Source of the DNA: Teichococcus wenyumeiae
Lineage (GTDB): Bacteria; Pseudomonadota; Alphaproteobacteria; Acetobacterales; Acetobacteraceae
Assembly (NCBI RefSeq): GCF_003696345.1
Contig: NZ_RFLX01000005.1
Location: forward strand, 1 to 64,000
DNA length: 64,000 nt
Direction: 5' to 3'
The notes under the pieces: model-generated
Told to the model about the DNA's origin: nothing
The model's input: the letters and a program-made list of their open reading frames with translations, nothing else
The model's database searches: none
In this document: positions 34,342-42,227 of the stretch, one piece after another
Layout of the letters: every line of letters starts with the position of its first letter
How positions within the stretch are numbered: the stretch's first letter is position 1
Program-made: the position numbers and the translations under genes

Positions 34342-35472
34342 TTGACCGACCTTTTCTCCCCGATCACGCTGCGCGGGGTGACGATCCGTAACCGCATCGG
34401 CGTCGCGCCGATGTGCCAGTATTCCTGCGACCCGCGCGGCGATGCCGCCGGCAAGGCCACCGAGTGGCACCTGGCGCATCTGCATGCCCGCGCCATCGGC
34501 GGCGCCGGCCTGGTGGTGACGGAAGCCACCGCCGTGACGCCGGAAGGCCGCATCACGCCGCAGGACCTGGGCCTCTGGAGCGACGACCAGATCGCCGGCC
34601 ATGCGCGGCTTGCCCAGGTGATCGCCTCGACGGGCGCGGTGCCGGGCACGCAGATCGCCCATGCCGGCCGCAAGGCCAGCACCAACCAGCCCTGGGTCGG
34701 TGGCGTGGCCGGCGACGACGCGCATGGCTGGGAGCCGCTGGCCCCCAGCGCCGTGGCCTTCCCCGGCCTGCGGGAGCCGCGCGCGATGTCGGAGGCGGAG
34801 ATCCTCTCCACCATCGAAGCCTTCGCCGCCACCGCCCGCCGTGCCGTTAAGGCCGGCTACCGCTTCATCGAGCTGCACGCGGCGCACGGCTACCTGCTGC
34901 ACCAGTTCCTCTCGCCGCTGTCCAACCAGCGCAACGACGCCTGGGGCGGCGACTTCGCCGGCCGCAGCCGCATCGTGCTGGAAGCGGTGAAGGCGGTGCG
35001 CGCCGTGATGCCGGACGACATGCCGCTGGGCATCCGCTTCTCCCACACCGACTGGCTGGACGGCGGCTGGACCACCGAGGAGACGGTGGAGCTCTCCCGC
35101 CAGGTGAAGGCGCTGGGCGTGGACCTGGTGGATGTCTCCTCCGGCGCGCTGCTGCCGGCCAAGATCCCGCTGGAGCCGGGCTACCAGGTGCCGGGCGCCC
35201 GCGCGGTGCGGCATGGGGCAGAGGTCGCGGTGGCGGCGGTCGGCCTGATCACCGAGCCGAAGCACGCGCAGGAGATCCTGGAGGCCGGCGACGCCGACAT
35301 GATCTTCCTGGCCCGCGCCCTGCTGCGCGACCCCTACTGGCCGCTGCATGCCGCCGAGGCGCTGGGCCGGGCGGAAGCCTTCCAGGCGCCGGCGCAGTAT
35401 GACCGCGCCTGGGGCGCGGCCGGCACCAAGGGGGTGGACTTCGCCACCGCGGCGCCGCTGCCAGTCCTCTGA
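34342..35472 (+). CDS. NADH:flavin oxidoreductase / old yellow enzyme, YqjM type
   Basis: 376-residue FMN TIM-barrel that reduces activated C=C bonds using NAD(P)H. The thermophilic-like/YqjM group is shown by Cys25 in IGVAPMCQYS. The active-site region HAAHGYLLHQFLSPLSN, the phosphate-binding RGLR-like AAVGLITEPKHAQEIL and the C-terminal FLARALLRDPYWP are all family marks. TTG start at 34342 with GGAG 8 nt upstream begins exactly at the barrel (TDLFSPITLRG); an upstream in-frame ATG lies inside the preceding gene. Physiological substrate unknown. Confidence 0.92.
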   Translation: MTDLFSPITLRGVTIRNRIGVAPMCQYSCDPRGDAAGKATEWHLAHLHARAIGGAGLVVTEATAVTPEGRITPQDLGLWSDDQIAGHARLAQVIASTGAVPGTQIAHAGRKASTNQPWVGGVAGDDAHGWEPLAPSAVAFPGLREPRAMSEAEILSTIEAFAATARRAVKAGYRFIELHAAHGYLLHQFLSPLSNQRNDAWGGDFAGRSRIVLEAVKAVRAVMPDDMPLGIRFSHTDWLDGGWTTEETVELSRQVKALGVDLVDVSSGALLPAKIPLEPGYQVPGARAVRHGAEVAVAAVGLITEPKHAQEILEAGDADMIFLARALLRDPYWPLHAAEALGRAEAFQAPAQYDRAWGAAGTKGVDFATAAPLPVL

Positions 35473-35481
35473 GGCCGCAGG

Positions 35482-35505
35482 GGCCGGGCACCCTGGTGCC
35501 CGGCC
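35482..35505. terminator. Hairpin between convergent genes
   Basis: Arms GGCCGGGCACC and GGTGCCCGGCC around a 2-nt centre, filling most of the 33 bp between the flavin oxidoreductase and the DUF1003 gene. Likely shared transcription end. Confidence 0.55.
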
Positions 35506-36051
35506 TCATTGCTCCTGCTGGCGCGCCTCCAGCGCATCCAGCACCACCTCGGGCGCCACGTCCTTCGTGGCCTCGCGGATCTCGGGGTCGGCGGCGGCCT
35601 CGATGCCCATCTTCTGCGCCATGGCGGTGACCAGCGCGGTCAGCGTGGTCAGCTCATGTTCCGCCAGCAGGTTGATCTGCAGGTCCAGGTCGGCGCGCTT
35701 GTCGGCCGCCGCCGCCATGCGGTTCTGGCTGATCAGCACGAAGGTGGAAAGGAAGATGGCCTCCACCGAGGCCACCATGGCCAGCACCACGAAGGAAGGG
35801 TCGAAGCGTGGCACCCCGGGCACCAGGCCCAGGTTGATCACGATCCAGCCGCCATAAAGCGCCAGGTGCAGGTAGACGAAGCGCATGCTGCCGGTGAAGG
35901 CGGTGATGGCCTGGGCCACCCGCTCTTCCCGAGTCGCATCGGCGGCCTCCTGGCGGCGGCGCTCTTCCAGCGCCTCGATATTGCGCCGAAGCGCGGCGCT
36001 GAGGCTGTCCGGCCGGGGGGGCGGCACGGTGGGGGTGACATTCTCTGGCAT
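35506..36051 (-). CDS. DUF1003 membrane protein
   Basis: 181 residues with a two-helix hairpin (about 62-82 and 90-112) flanked by charged helices. The DUF1003 core is readable: ITAFTGSMRFVYLHLALYGGWIVIN, then FVVLAMVASVEAIFLSTFVLISQNRM. Function unknown across the family. N-terminal 40 residues are Pro/Arg-rich and cytoplasmic in character. Convergent with the flavin oxidoreductase and divergent from an IalB-like gene. Confidence 0.85.
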   Translation of the reverse strand: MPENVTPTVPPPRPDSLSAALRRNIEALEERRRQEAADATREERVAQAITAFTGSMRFVYLHLALYGGWIVINLGLVPGVPRFDPSFVVLAMVASVEAIFLSTFVLISQNRMAAAADKRADLDLQINLLAEHELTTLTALVTAMAQKMGIEAAADPEIREATKDVAPEVVLDALEARQQEQ

Positions 36052-36228
36052 CTGGGCACCCTCCTTGGCCGGCAGTGCTTGCCGGCGCTGGATAAAGCCT
36101 GGCCCGCCAGACCAGTTGCGGTGAGCAGCTTGGCCTTGGCCGCCATCCGTTGCGATAAGCGGCGCACGCGTATCGGACTACCTCTTTGCGCGGTTGCGGT
36201 GCGGCAGGGCGAACCTTAATTGGAGGGC

Positions 36229-36765
36229 ATGACACGGCTCCTCCCCCTCCTTCTGTTGCTGGGCGCCACCGGCGGTTCGCTGGTGGGCATGTCCGGCTTG
36301 GCATTGGCACAGCAGAAGCCGGCCCCTGCCGGCCCGCGCGCGCTTGGCACCTTCCAGGACTGGACGGCTGCGACCTATGCCGAGGCCGGCAAGAAGGTCT
36401 GCTACGCCTTCACCCGCGCCAGCAAGACGGAGGGCGCCGGCAGCCGGCAGAATGTCATGCTGACCGTGACGCACCGGCCGCAGGGGCGCGACCAGGTCGC
36501 CGTCCGTGCCGGCTACACCTATGCCCGCAATGCCGAGGTCGAGGTGAAGGTGGGCTCCAACGAGTTGCCCTTCTACACCGCGCAGGACAATGCCTTCGCG
36601 CGTGAGGGCGCCAAGGCCGTGGCGGCCTTCAAGGGCGGCGCCGATGCCGTCTCCACCGGCCCCGGCCCGCAGGGGCGCGGCAAGGCGACCGATACCTTCT
36701 CCCTGTCCGGCTTCTCCGCCGCCTATGACGCCATCAGCAAGGAATGCCCGCCCGGCCGTCGCTGA
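36229..36765 (+). CDS. Invasion-associated-locus-B-like secreted protein
   Basis: 178 residues. Signal peptide (MTRLLPLLLLLGATGGS..., cleavage near ALAQQ), then an IalB-like fold: FQDWTAATYAEAGKKVCYAF and the typical conserved Cys near each end (here in KKVCYAF and SKECPP). IalB-type proteins are periplasmic or surface-associated in alphaproteobacteria, often without any link to host invasion. An in-frame TTG three codons upstream is an alternative start. Ends 21 bp before rlmN, possibly co-transcribed. Confidence 0.75.
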   Translation: MTRLLPLLLLLGATGGSLVGMSGLALAQQKPAPAGPRALGTFQDWTAATYAEAGKKVCYAFTRASKTEGAGSRQNVMLTVTHRPQGRDQVAVRAGYTYARNAEVEVKVGSNELPFYTAQDNAFAREGAKAVAAFKGGADAVSTGPGPQGRGKATDTFSLSGFSAAYDAISKECPPGRR

Positions 36766-36786
36766 GGCAGCATTCGGAATCCTGTC

Positions 36787-38013
36787 ATGACCCATCCCGC
36801 CGCCGCTGACGTCAGCCTGCCCCCGGTCGAAGCCGACCTGACCGCGGCCGAGCGCGCCCGCATCCTGGCCAAGTCCGCCCTCTTCGCGCCCCCCGACGCC
36901 ACCCTGGCGGACGGGCGCCGCGAGCTGGTGGGCCTGTCGCGCGAGGAACTGGCGGCGGAGATGGTGGCGATGGGCGAGAAGCCCTTCCGCGCCAAGCAGC
37001 TCTGGCACTGGATCTACCACCAGGGCGTCACCGACTTCTCCAAGATGCCTACCATCGCCAAGCCGATGCAGGCCAGGATGGCGGAGCGTTTCGTGGTCGG
37101 CCGCCCCGGCGTGAACCTGGAGCAGACCAGCACGGACGGCACGCGCAAGTGGCTCTTCGGCTTCCGCGACGGGCAGCAGGTCGAGACCGTCTATATCCCC
37201 GACCAGCAGGAAGACCGCGGCGCCGTCTGCATCTCCACCCAGGTGGGCTGCACGCTGAGCTGCAAGTTCTGCCACACCGGCACGCAGAAGCTGGTGCGCA
37301 ACCTGGGCGCGGCCGAGATCGTCGGCCAGTTCATGGCGGCGCGCGACAGCTACAACGAATGGCCCAGCCCGACGGACGGCACGCCGCGCCTCTTGTCCAA
37401 CATCGTCATCATGGGCATGGGCGAGCCGCTCTATAACTACGAGAACACCGCCAAGGCGATGCGCATCATCATGGACGGCGAGGGCATCGGCCTCTCCCGC
37501 CGGCGCATCACCCTCTCCACCTCCGGCGTGGTGCCGATGATGGACAAATGCGGCGCGGAACTCGGCGTCGGCCTCGCGGTGTCGCTGCATGCCGTGCGCA
37601 ACGACATCCGTGACGAGATCGTGCCGCTGAACCGCAAGTATCCGATCGAGGAGCTGATGGCCGCCTGCCGCCGCTACCCGGCGGCCTCCAACGCGCGGCG
37701 CATCACCTTCGAATACGTCATGCTGAAGGGCGTGAACGACTCGGAGGCCGATGCGCGGGAGCTGGTGCGGCTGCTCGACGGCATCCCGGCCAAGGTGAAC
37801 CTGATCCCGTTCAATCCCTGGCCCGGCAGCCCCTACGAGACCTCCTCCAACAACGCCATCCACCGCTTCGCCAAGGTGGTCTCGGATGCCGGCTATTCCT
37901 CGCCCATCCGCACTCCGCGCGGGCGCGACATCCTGGCCGCCTGCGGCCAGTTGAAGACCGAGAGCGAGCGCAAGCGCGCCGCCAGGCCCGCCGCCGCCCC
38001 GGCCGCGGCGTAA
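36787..38013 (+). CDS. rlmN: Dual-specificity RNA methyltransferase RlmN
   Basis: Radical-SAM enzyme that methylates C2 of A2503 in 23S rRNA (and A37 in some tRNAs). 408 residues. The Fe-S motif CX3CX2C is at 155/159/162 (GCTLSCKFC), with the SAM-binding [12 protein letters not shown]. The mechanistic C-terminal Cys is at about 386 (ILAACGQL). The N-terminal substrate-binding domain includes [17 protein letters not shown] tail of 20 Ala/Pro/Lys residues follows the domain. The gene ends 4 bp before the first of two MFS transporters. Confidence 0.96.
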   Translation: MTHPAAADVSLPPVEADLTAAERARILAKSALFAPPDATLADGRRELVGLSREELAAEMVAMGEKPFRAKQLWHWIYHQGVTDFSKMPTIAKPMQARMAERFVVGRPGVNLEQTSTDGTRKWLFGFRDGQQVETVYIPDQQEDRGAVCISTQVGCTLSCKFCHTGTQKLVRNLGAAEIVGQFMAARDSYNEWPSPTDGTPRLLSNIVIMGMGEPLYNYENTAKAMRIIMDGEGIGLSRRRITLSTSGVVPMMDKCGAELGVGLAVSLHAVRNDIRDEIVPLNRKYPIEELMAACRRYPAASNARRITFEYVMLKGVNDSEADARELVRLLDGIPAKVNLIPFNPWPGSPYETSSNNAIHRFAKVVSDAGYSSPIRTPRGRDILAACGQLKTESERKRAARPAAAPAAA

Positions 38014-38017
38014 CGGC

Positions 38018-39226
38018 ATGAGCGAGCAGGCGGTGGGCAAGACCGCCCCGGGTGTTTCCTCCGGGGCGGCGGCCTCCACCGTCCTGCCGTTGCTCTCGCT
38101 GGCGGCCTTCGCCACCGGCTGCGGCATGCGGATGCTGGACCCGCTGCTGCCGACGCTGGCCGCCGACCTGCGCGTCACAGTGGCGGAAGCCGCCATCGTC
38201 ATCTCCGCCTTCGCCCTGCCCTATGGCCTCTGCCAGATGGTGCTGGGGCCGTTGGGGGACCGTTTCGGCAAGCTGCGCGTGCTGGTGCTGGGGCTGCTGC
38301 TCTACAGCCTGGCCATGGCCGCCTGTTCCCTGGCGGGCAGCCTGGGGCATCTGGTGGCGCTGCGCGCCGTGACCGGCGGGCTGGCCGGGGCCATCGTGCC
38401 GCTGGCCATGGCCTGGATCGGCGACAACGTTCCCTATGCCGACCGGCAGGCCACCCTGGGCCGCTTCCTCACCGGCATGGTCATGGCGCAATTGCTGGCC
38501 GGGCCGCTCTCCGGCGTAGTGGGGCAGGCGCTGGGCTGGCGCGCCGTCTTCCTGCTGGTGGGCGCCCAGGCGCTGCTGACGGGCTTCGGCATCATGGCCG
38601 TGCTGGGGCGCAAGCTCTGGCACCCGGACAAGCCCGCCAGCGCCGGCAGCGGCTTTTCCCGCTATCTCACCCTGCTGCACCGCCCCGCCGGACGGCGGCT
38701 GCTGACGGCGGCCTTCGTTGACGGGCTGCTGCTCTTCGGCGGCGCCTTTCCCTTTATCGGCTCCTACCTCATCCAGGTCTTCCACCTGGAAGCCTGGCAG
38801 GCCGGGCTGGTGGTGGCAGGCTTCGGCCTTGGGTCTCTGGTTTATACCCGCATGGCGCGGCTGCTGGTCTCGCGCCTGGGTGAGGCCCGGGTCTCGCTGG
38901 TGGGCGGGCTGGTGCTGGCTGCCGGCCTCGGCGGCCTGGCCCTGGCGCCCAACTGGTGGGTGGTGGCGGCTTTGCAGGCGCTGCTAGGCCTCGCCTTCTT
39001 CATGTTCCACGGCACCTTGCAGGCCCGCAGCACCGAGGCCCTACCGGAAGCCCGCGCCACCGCCGTTTCCGCCTTCGCCATGGCGCTGTTCCTGGGCCAG
39101 GCGCTGGGCTCAATCTGCTTCGGCGCCGTCATGGCCCGCGCCGGCTATCCTGGTGCCTTCCTGATCGCAGGTGTCGCGATGGCGGCCCTGGCCCTCTGGA
39201 CACGCGCCACCCTGCTGGCACGATAG
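38018..39226 (+). CDS. MFS transporter (drug/sugar-efflux-like)
   Basis: 402 residues with about 12 predicted helices and a motif-A-like loop LGPLGDRFGKLRVLVLG between helices 2 and 3. The N-terminal part (MRMLDPLLPTLAADL) resembles the DHA1/arabinose-efflux group. Starts 4 bp after rlmN, which suggests read-through, but the function need not be linked. Substrate unknown. Confidence 0.88.
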   Translation: MSEQAVGKTAPGVSSGAAASTVLPLLSLAAFATGCGMRMLDPLLPTLAADLRVTVAEAAIVISAFALPYGLCQMVLGPLGDRFGKLRVLVLGLLLYSLAMAACSLAGSLGHLVALRAVTGGLAGAIVPLAMAWIGDNVPYADRQATLGRFLTGMVMAQLLAGPLSGVVGQALGWRAVFLLVGAQALLTGFGIMAVLGRKLWHPDKPASAGSGFSRYLTLLHRPAGRRLLTAAFVDGLLLFGGAFPFIGSYLIQVFHLEAWQAGLVVAGFGLGSLVYTRMARLLVSRLGEARVSLVGGLVLAAGLGGLALAPNWWVVAALQALLGLAFFMFHGTLQARSTEALPEARATAVSAFAMALFLGQALGSICFGAVMARAGYPGAFLIAGVAMAALALWTRATLLAR

Positions 39227-39260
39227 CCGCCACCTGCCACACGGATTCAAGCAGATACCA

Positions 39261-40499
39261 ATGAATAACAGGGAGGGCTCGGCCGCCTTCGTGGCGCCGC
39301 TGCTCGTGCTGGCCCTCGGCCATATGATCTCCAACCTGCTGCGCACGCTGCCGGCCATCTCGGCCGATGTGCTGGCGCGCGACATCGGCACCACGCCGGA
39401 AGGGCTGGCCTCGCTGACCGGGGCCTATCACCTCACCTTCGCCATGGGGCAGATCCCGCTCGGCGTGGCGCTGGACCGCTTCGGCGTGAAGCCGGTGGCC
39501 CTGACCCTGCTCGGGATCGTCACGCTGGCGGCGGCGGCCTCGGCCATGGTGAGCGGCCCGGTGGGCTTCCTGCTGACCCAGGTGGCGCTGGGCCTGGGCA
39601 GCTGCGGCGCCCTGCTCTGCCCCATGACGCTGGCGGCCAAGATCCTCAGCCCCGCCAAGTTCGGCCTCTGGTCCGGGCTGATCCAGGGCACGGGCAATGC
39701 GGGCATGCTGCTCTCCGCCAGCCCGCTGGCCTGGGTGGTGGAGCATTCCGGCTGGCGCGCGGGCTTCTGGGTCGCCGCCGGGCTGGCGCTGGTGGTGGCC
39801 CTGCTGGTGGCCAAGCTGGTGCCGGCGCCCGTGCCCGCCGCCATGCCTCCTGGCCCCCGCCCCTCCCTGCTGGCCGAGGCGCGGGAGGTCATCCGCCTCG
39901 GCCTGTCCCGCCGCCTGCGCGGGCTGGTGCTGCTGGCCTTCGCCTCCTTCGCCGTCATCATGGGGCTGCGCGGGCTCTGGGGCGGCCCCTGGCTGATGGA
40001 GGTGAAAGGCCTCAGCCGCATCGAGGCCGGCAACCTGCTGCTGCTCTTCACCGTGGCGCTGATCGGCGGCGCCATGCTGAGCGGCATGCTGGACCGCATC
40101 CTGGGCCACCGCCGCCTGCTGCTGGCCCTGGGCCATGCCGGCGCCAGCCTCTGCCTGCTGCTGCTGGTGGCCGGCGGACCGGGCGGCTGGCTCTCCGAGA
40201 TCCTGGGGGTGCCGATGCTGCCGGCGGCCTACGACGCCGCACTCTTCCTGGCCTTCGGCCTCGCCATCACGGTGCAGCCGCTGGCCTTCGCCATGACGCG
40301 CGCCCTGGTGCCGCCGGAACAGGCGGGCAAGGCACTCTCGGCCGTCAACCTCTCCTTCTTCCTGGGCACAGCGGTGCTGCAGGCGGCCTCCGGCCCCGTG
40401 GCGGCGGCCTGGGGCATCGGCGCGGCGCTGGTCTTCCTGGCGCTGGCCAACCTGGTCTGCACCGCCTTCTTCATGGCGACCACGCGGCAGCAGGCCTGA
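39261..40499 (+). CDS. MFS transporter
   Basis: 412 residues and about 12 helices. Motif-A-like LGVALDRFGVKPVALTL follows helix 2, and the sequence is clearly different from the transporter upstream (34 bp apart). The segment GLWSGLIQGTGNAGMLLSASPLAWVVE resembles nitrate/nitrite- or cyanate-type MFS carriers, but no decisive motif is present. The ATG at 39261 was chosen because upstream in-frame codons overlap the preceding gene. Followed by composite repeat copy C. Confidence 0.85.
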   Translation: MNNREGSAAFVAPLLVLALGHMISNLLRTLPAISADVLARDIGTTPEGLASLTGAYHLTFAMGQIPLGVALDRFGVKPVALTLLGIVTLAAAASAMVSGPVGFLLTQVALGLGSCGALLCPMTLAAKILSPAKFGLWSGLIQGTGNAGMLLSASPLAWVVEHSGWRAGFWVAAGLALVVALLVAKLVPAPVPAAMPPGPRPSLLAEAREVIRLGLSRRLRGLVLLAFASFAVIMGLRGLWGGPWLMEVKGLSRIEAGNLLLLFTVALIGGAMLSGMLDRILGHRRLLLALGHAGASLCLLLLVAGGPGGWLSEILGVPMLPAAYDAALFLAFGLAITVQPLAFAMTRALVPPEQAGKALSAVNLSFFLGTAVLQAASGPVAAAWGIGAALVFLALANLVCTAFFMATTRQQA

Positions 40500-40522
40500 A
40501 GCGGGGCTGGAGGCCGGGGCCA

Positions 40523-40789
40523 AAGAGGGCTCCGCCCTCTCTGGACGCTCCCGCCGGGGTGGAAAGTCCACCCCGGACCCCGCTGCCAGTTTCGGGTCAA
40601 GACCGGACAGACACGGCGCAGCGCCAGCCACCAGCATTGAAAATCGGACAGGGCCACGCGGGCTGAGGCCGCAGTCGCCGGAGGTCCAGGACCTCCGGCG
40701 CCCCTCCGCGTCACTGAACAAATGGCGGGGTCTGGGGTGACCCTGTCACCCCAGCGGGGAAGGTCCGGAAGGGGCGGCGCCCCTTCCGG
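40523..40789. repeat. Composite intergenic hairpin repeat, copy C
   Basis: Fills the 302-bp gap between a plus-strand MFS gene and a minus-strand repeat-domain gene. Left half: AGAGGGC-TCC-GCCCTCT (40523-40539), CCGGGGTGGA-AAG-TCCACCCCGG (40554-40576), then ACCCCGCTGCCAGTTT. Right half on the minus strand: CCGGAAGGGGC-GCC-GCCCCTTCCGG type stem (40765-40789), GGGGTGAC-AGG-GTCACCCC (40734-40752), then AGACCCCGCCATTTGTT. Compared with copy B the two half-unit types are swapped left to right. A further palindrome GCCGGAGGTCC/GGACCTCCGGC lies near 40677-40700. Confidence 0.7.
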
Positions 40790-40801
40790 CTCCGCCCTCC
40801 C

Positions 40802-41455
40802 TCAGCGGAAGGTCAGTTCCCGCGTCGCGCAGAGGTTCACGTCCCGCCGTTCCTCGCTGCGGCCGTCGTCCCAGACGATGCGCAGGTCGTACTGGCATTC
40901 GCCGTCGGGCAGGCGGATGGTGCGGCGGCCATGGGCGCGCAGCATCTCGCGACCCAGCTGGTCCTGGCCCCAGTCATCCTCGTTGCTCGGGCTGGCATAG
41001 ATTTCCCGCACCGGGCTGTTGGCTTCGTTGCGCAGGGTGAAGCTGGGGTCGCCGCCCTTGCCGCCCTGGCGCTGCGCCTGCCGCGCGCCGGTGCGCTCGG
41101 GCGTGCCGATCACCACGTCGCGGTCCAGGCAGGTGTCGATGTCCCGCCGCTCCTCCACCAGCCCGCCTTCGAAGCCGATGCGCAGGTCGGTGCGGCAGCC
41201 GCCCTCCGGTGCCATGCGCACCGGCAGGTTGGCGCCATTCGCCAGGGGGCCCCGGCTGTCCAGCCGGTTGTCGCCCCAGTCACTGCTGTCGAGCGGCGAG
41301 GCGTAAAGGCGCTCGATCACCCGGTTGCTGCGGTTGATGAGGTTGAAGGAACCGTCCTGGTCCCCCGCCGCCTGCGCGGGTGCGGCCGTGAGGGATGCCG
41401 CCAGCAGGCCGGCCAGGCCTAGGGCGGACAGGAGGTAGGGCGCGGGACGCGGCAT
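40802..41455 (-). CDS. Secreted protein with two copies of the two-cysteine domain
   Basis: 217 residues: signal peptide (1-30, cleavage near AQAA) and two repeats at about 36-115 and 137-217. Each repeat shows F-x-L-x-N, E-[RI]-[LI]-Y-ASP, D-WG-[DQ], then C-x2-DLRI and EERRD-[IV]-[DN]-[TL]-C. Cysteines are at 87/109 and 187/209, again 22 apart, exactly as in the five-copy protein at 14560-16092. A Gln/Gly/Arg-rich linker (120-136) joins the domains. No function assigned; a disulfide-stabilised envelope or extracellular module is likely. No EF-hand partner is adjacent here. Confidence 0.72.
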   Translation of the reverse strand: MPRPAPYLLSALGLAGLLAASLTAAPAQAAGDQDGSFNLINRSNRVIERLYASPLDSSDWGDNRLDSRGPLANGANLPVRMAPEGGCRTDLRIGFEGGLVEERRDIDTCLDRDVVIGTPERTGARQAQRQGGKGGDPSFTLRNEANSPVREIYASPSNEDDWGQDQLGREMLRAHGRRTIRLPDGECQYDLRIVWDDGRSEERRDVNLCATRELTFR

Positions 41456-41621
41456 CGGGTGGCTTTCCTTCGTGGCTCACCACCGGGCGCGGCTGCGCCT
41501 GTGGCTTGACAGCAAGTTGTTGGCCTGATGCCGGCTTTGACAAGCCGGGCGGCACGCAAGATCGCGGGAGAAGTCAGCCTGCCGCAACGCATCGTGCTTC
41601 CCTATCTTTGCACCCAGAACG

Positions 41622-42164
41622 ATGCCGGAGCCTGCCATGCCCCCCGCCGAAGCCACCCCGCCGCAATGGGACGAGGAGATCCTGGCCTATGCCGCCCAGG
41701 TCTTCCAATGCGCCCGCGCCGGCGATGCCGAGACCATGCGCAACCTGCTGGCGCGCGGCCTGCCCGCCAACCTGACCAACGACAAGGGCGACACGCTGCT
41801 GATGCTGGCCAGCTACCACGGCCACCTGGAGACGGTGCGGACCCTGCTGCACCACGGTGCCGACCCCAACCGCCTGAACGACCGTGGCCAGACCCCGCTG
41901 GCCGGCGCCGCCTTCAAAGGCTTTCCCGAGATCGTCTCGCTGCTGCTGGAGAAAGGCGCGGAGGTCGATCTCGGCGGCGAGGATGGCCGCACCGCCCTGA
42001 TGGTCGCCGCCATGTTCAACCGCCGGGACATCGTGACGCAGTTGCTGTCCTTCGGGGCGGACCCGCACCGCCAGGATGCCCAGGGCAAGACGGCGCAGAT
42101 GGTGGCCGAAGCCATGGGCGCCGCCGAGACGGCGCAGCAACTGGCGGCGCTGAGCTCGCCCTGA
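41622..42164 (+). CDS. Ankyrin-repeat protein
   Basis: 180 residues with at least four ankyrin repeats: AGDAETMRNLLARGLPANL, then GDTLLMLASYHGHLETVRTLL, GQTPLAGAAFKGFPEIVSLLL and GRTALMVAAMFNRRDIVTQLL, each with the TPL/TAL and G-H-x-E-x-V turn elements. No other domain and no signal peptide, so a cytoplasmic protein-binding module. ATG codons at 41622 or 41637 are both possible. Partner unknown. Confidence 0.88.
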   Translation: MPEPAMPPAEATPPQWDEEILAYAAQVFQCARAGDAETMRNLLARGLPANLTNDKGDTLLMLASYHGHLETVRTLLHHGADPNRLNDRGQTPLAGAAFKGFPEIVSLLLEKGAEVDLGGEDGRTALMVAAMFNRRDIVTQLLSFGADPHRQDAQGKTAQMVAEAMGAAETAQQLAALSSP

Positions 42165-42184
42165 GGGCCGGGCGCCAAACTCGA

Positions 42185-42222
42185 AGAACGAAGATGGGGT
42201 CCGGGGAATTCCTTCCCCGGCC
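42185..42222 (-). terminator. Terminator-like repeat half-unit after pntB
   Basis: On the minus strand, a stem CCGGGGAA-GGAA-TTCCCCGG (42201-42220) is followed by ACCCCATCTTCGTTCTTCGAGTT. This is the same design (stem, ACCCC, CTTC-rich tail, GAGTT) as the pair at 4647-4788. It lies between convergent ankyrin and pntB genes and starts 8 bp past the pntB stop codon. Confidence 0.6.
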
Positions 42223-42227
42223 TTTCC

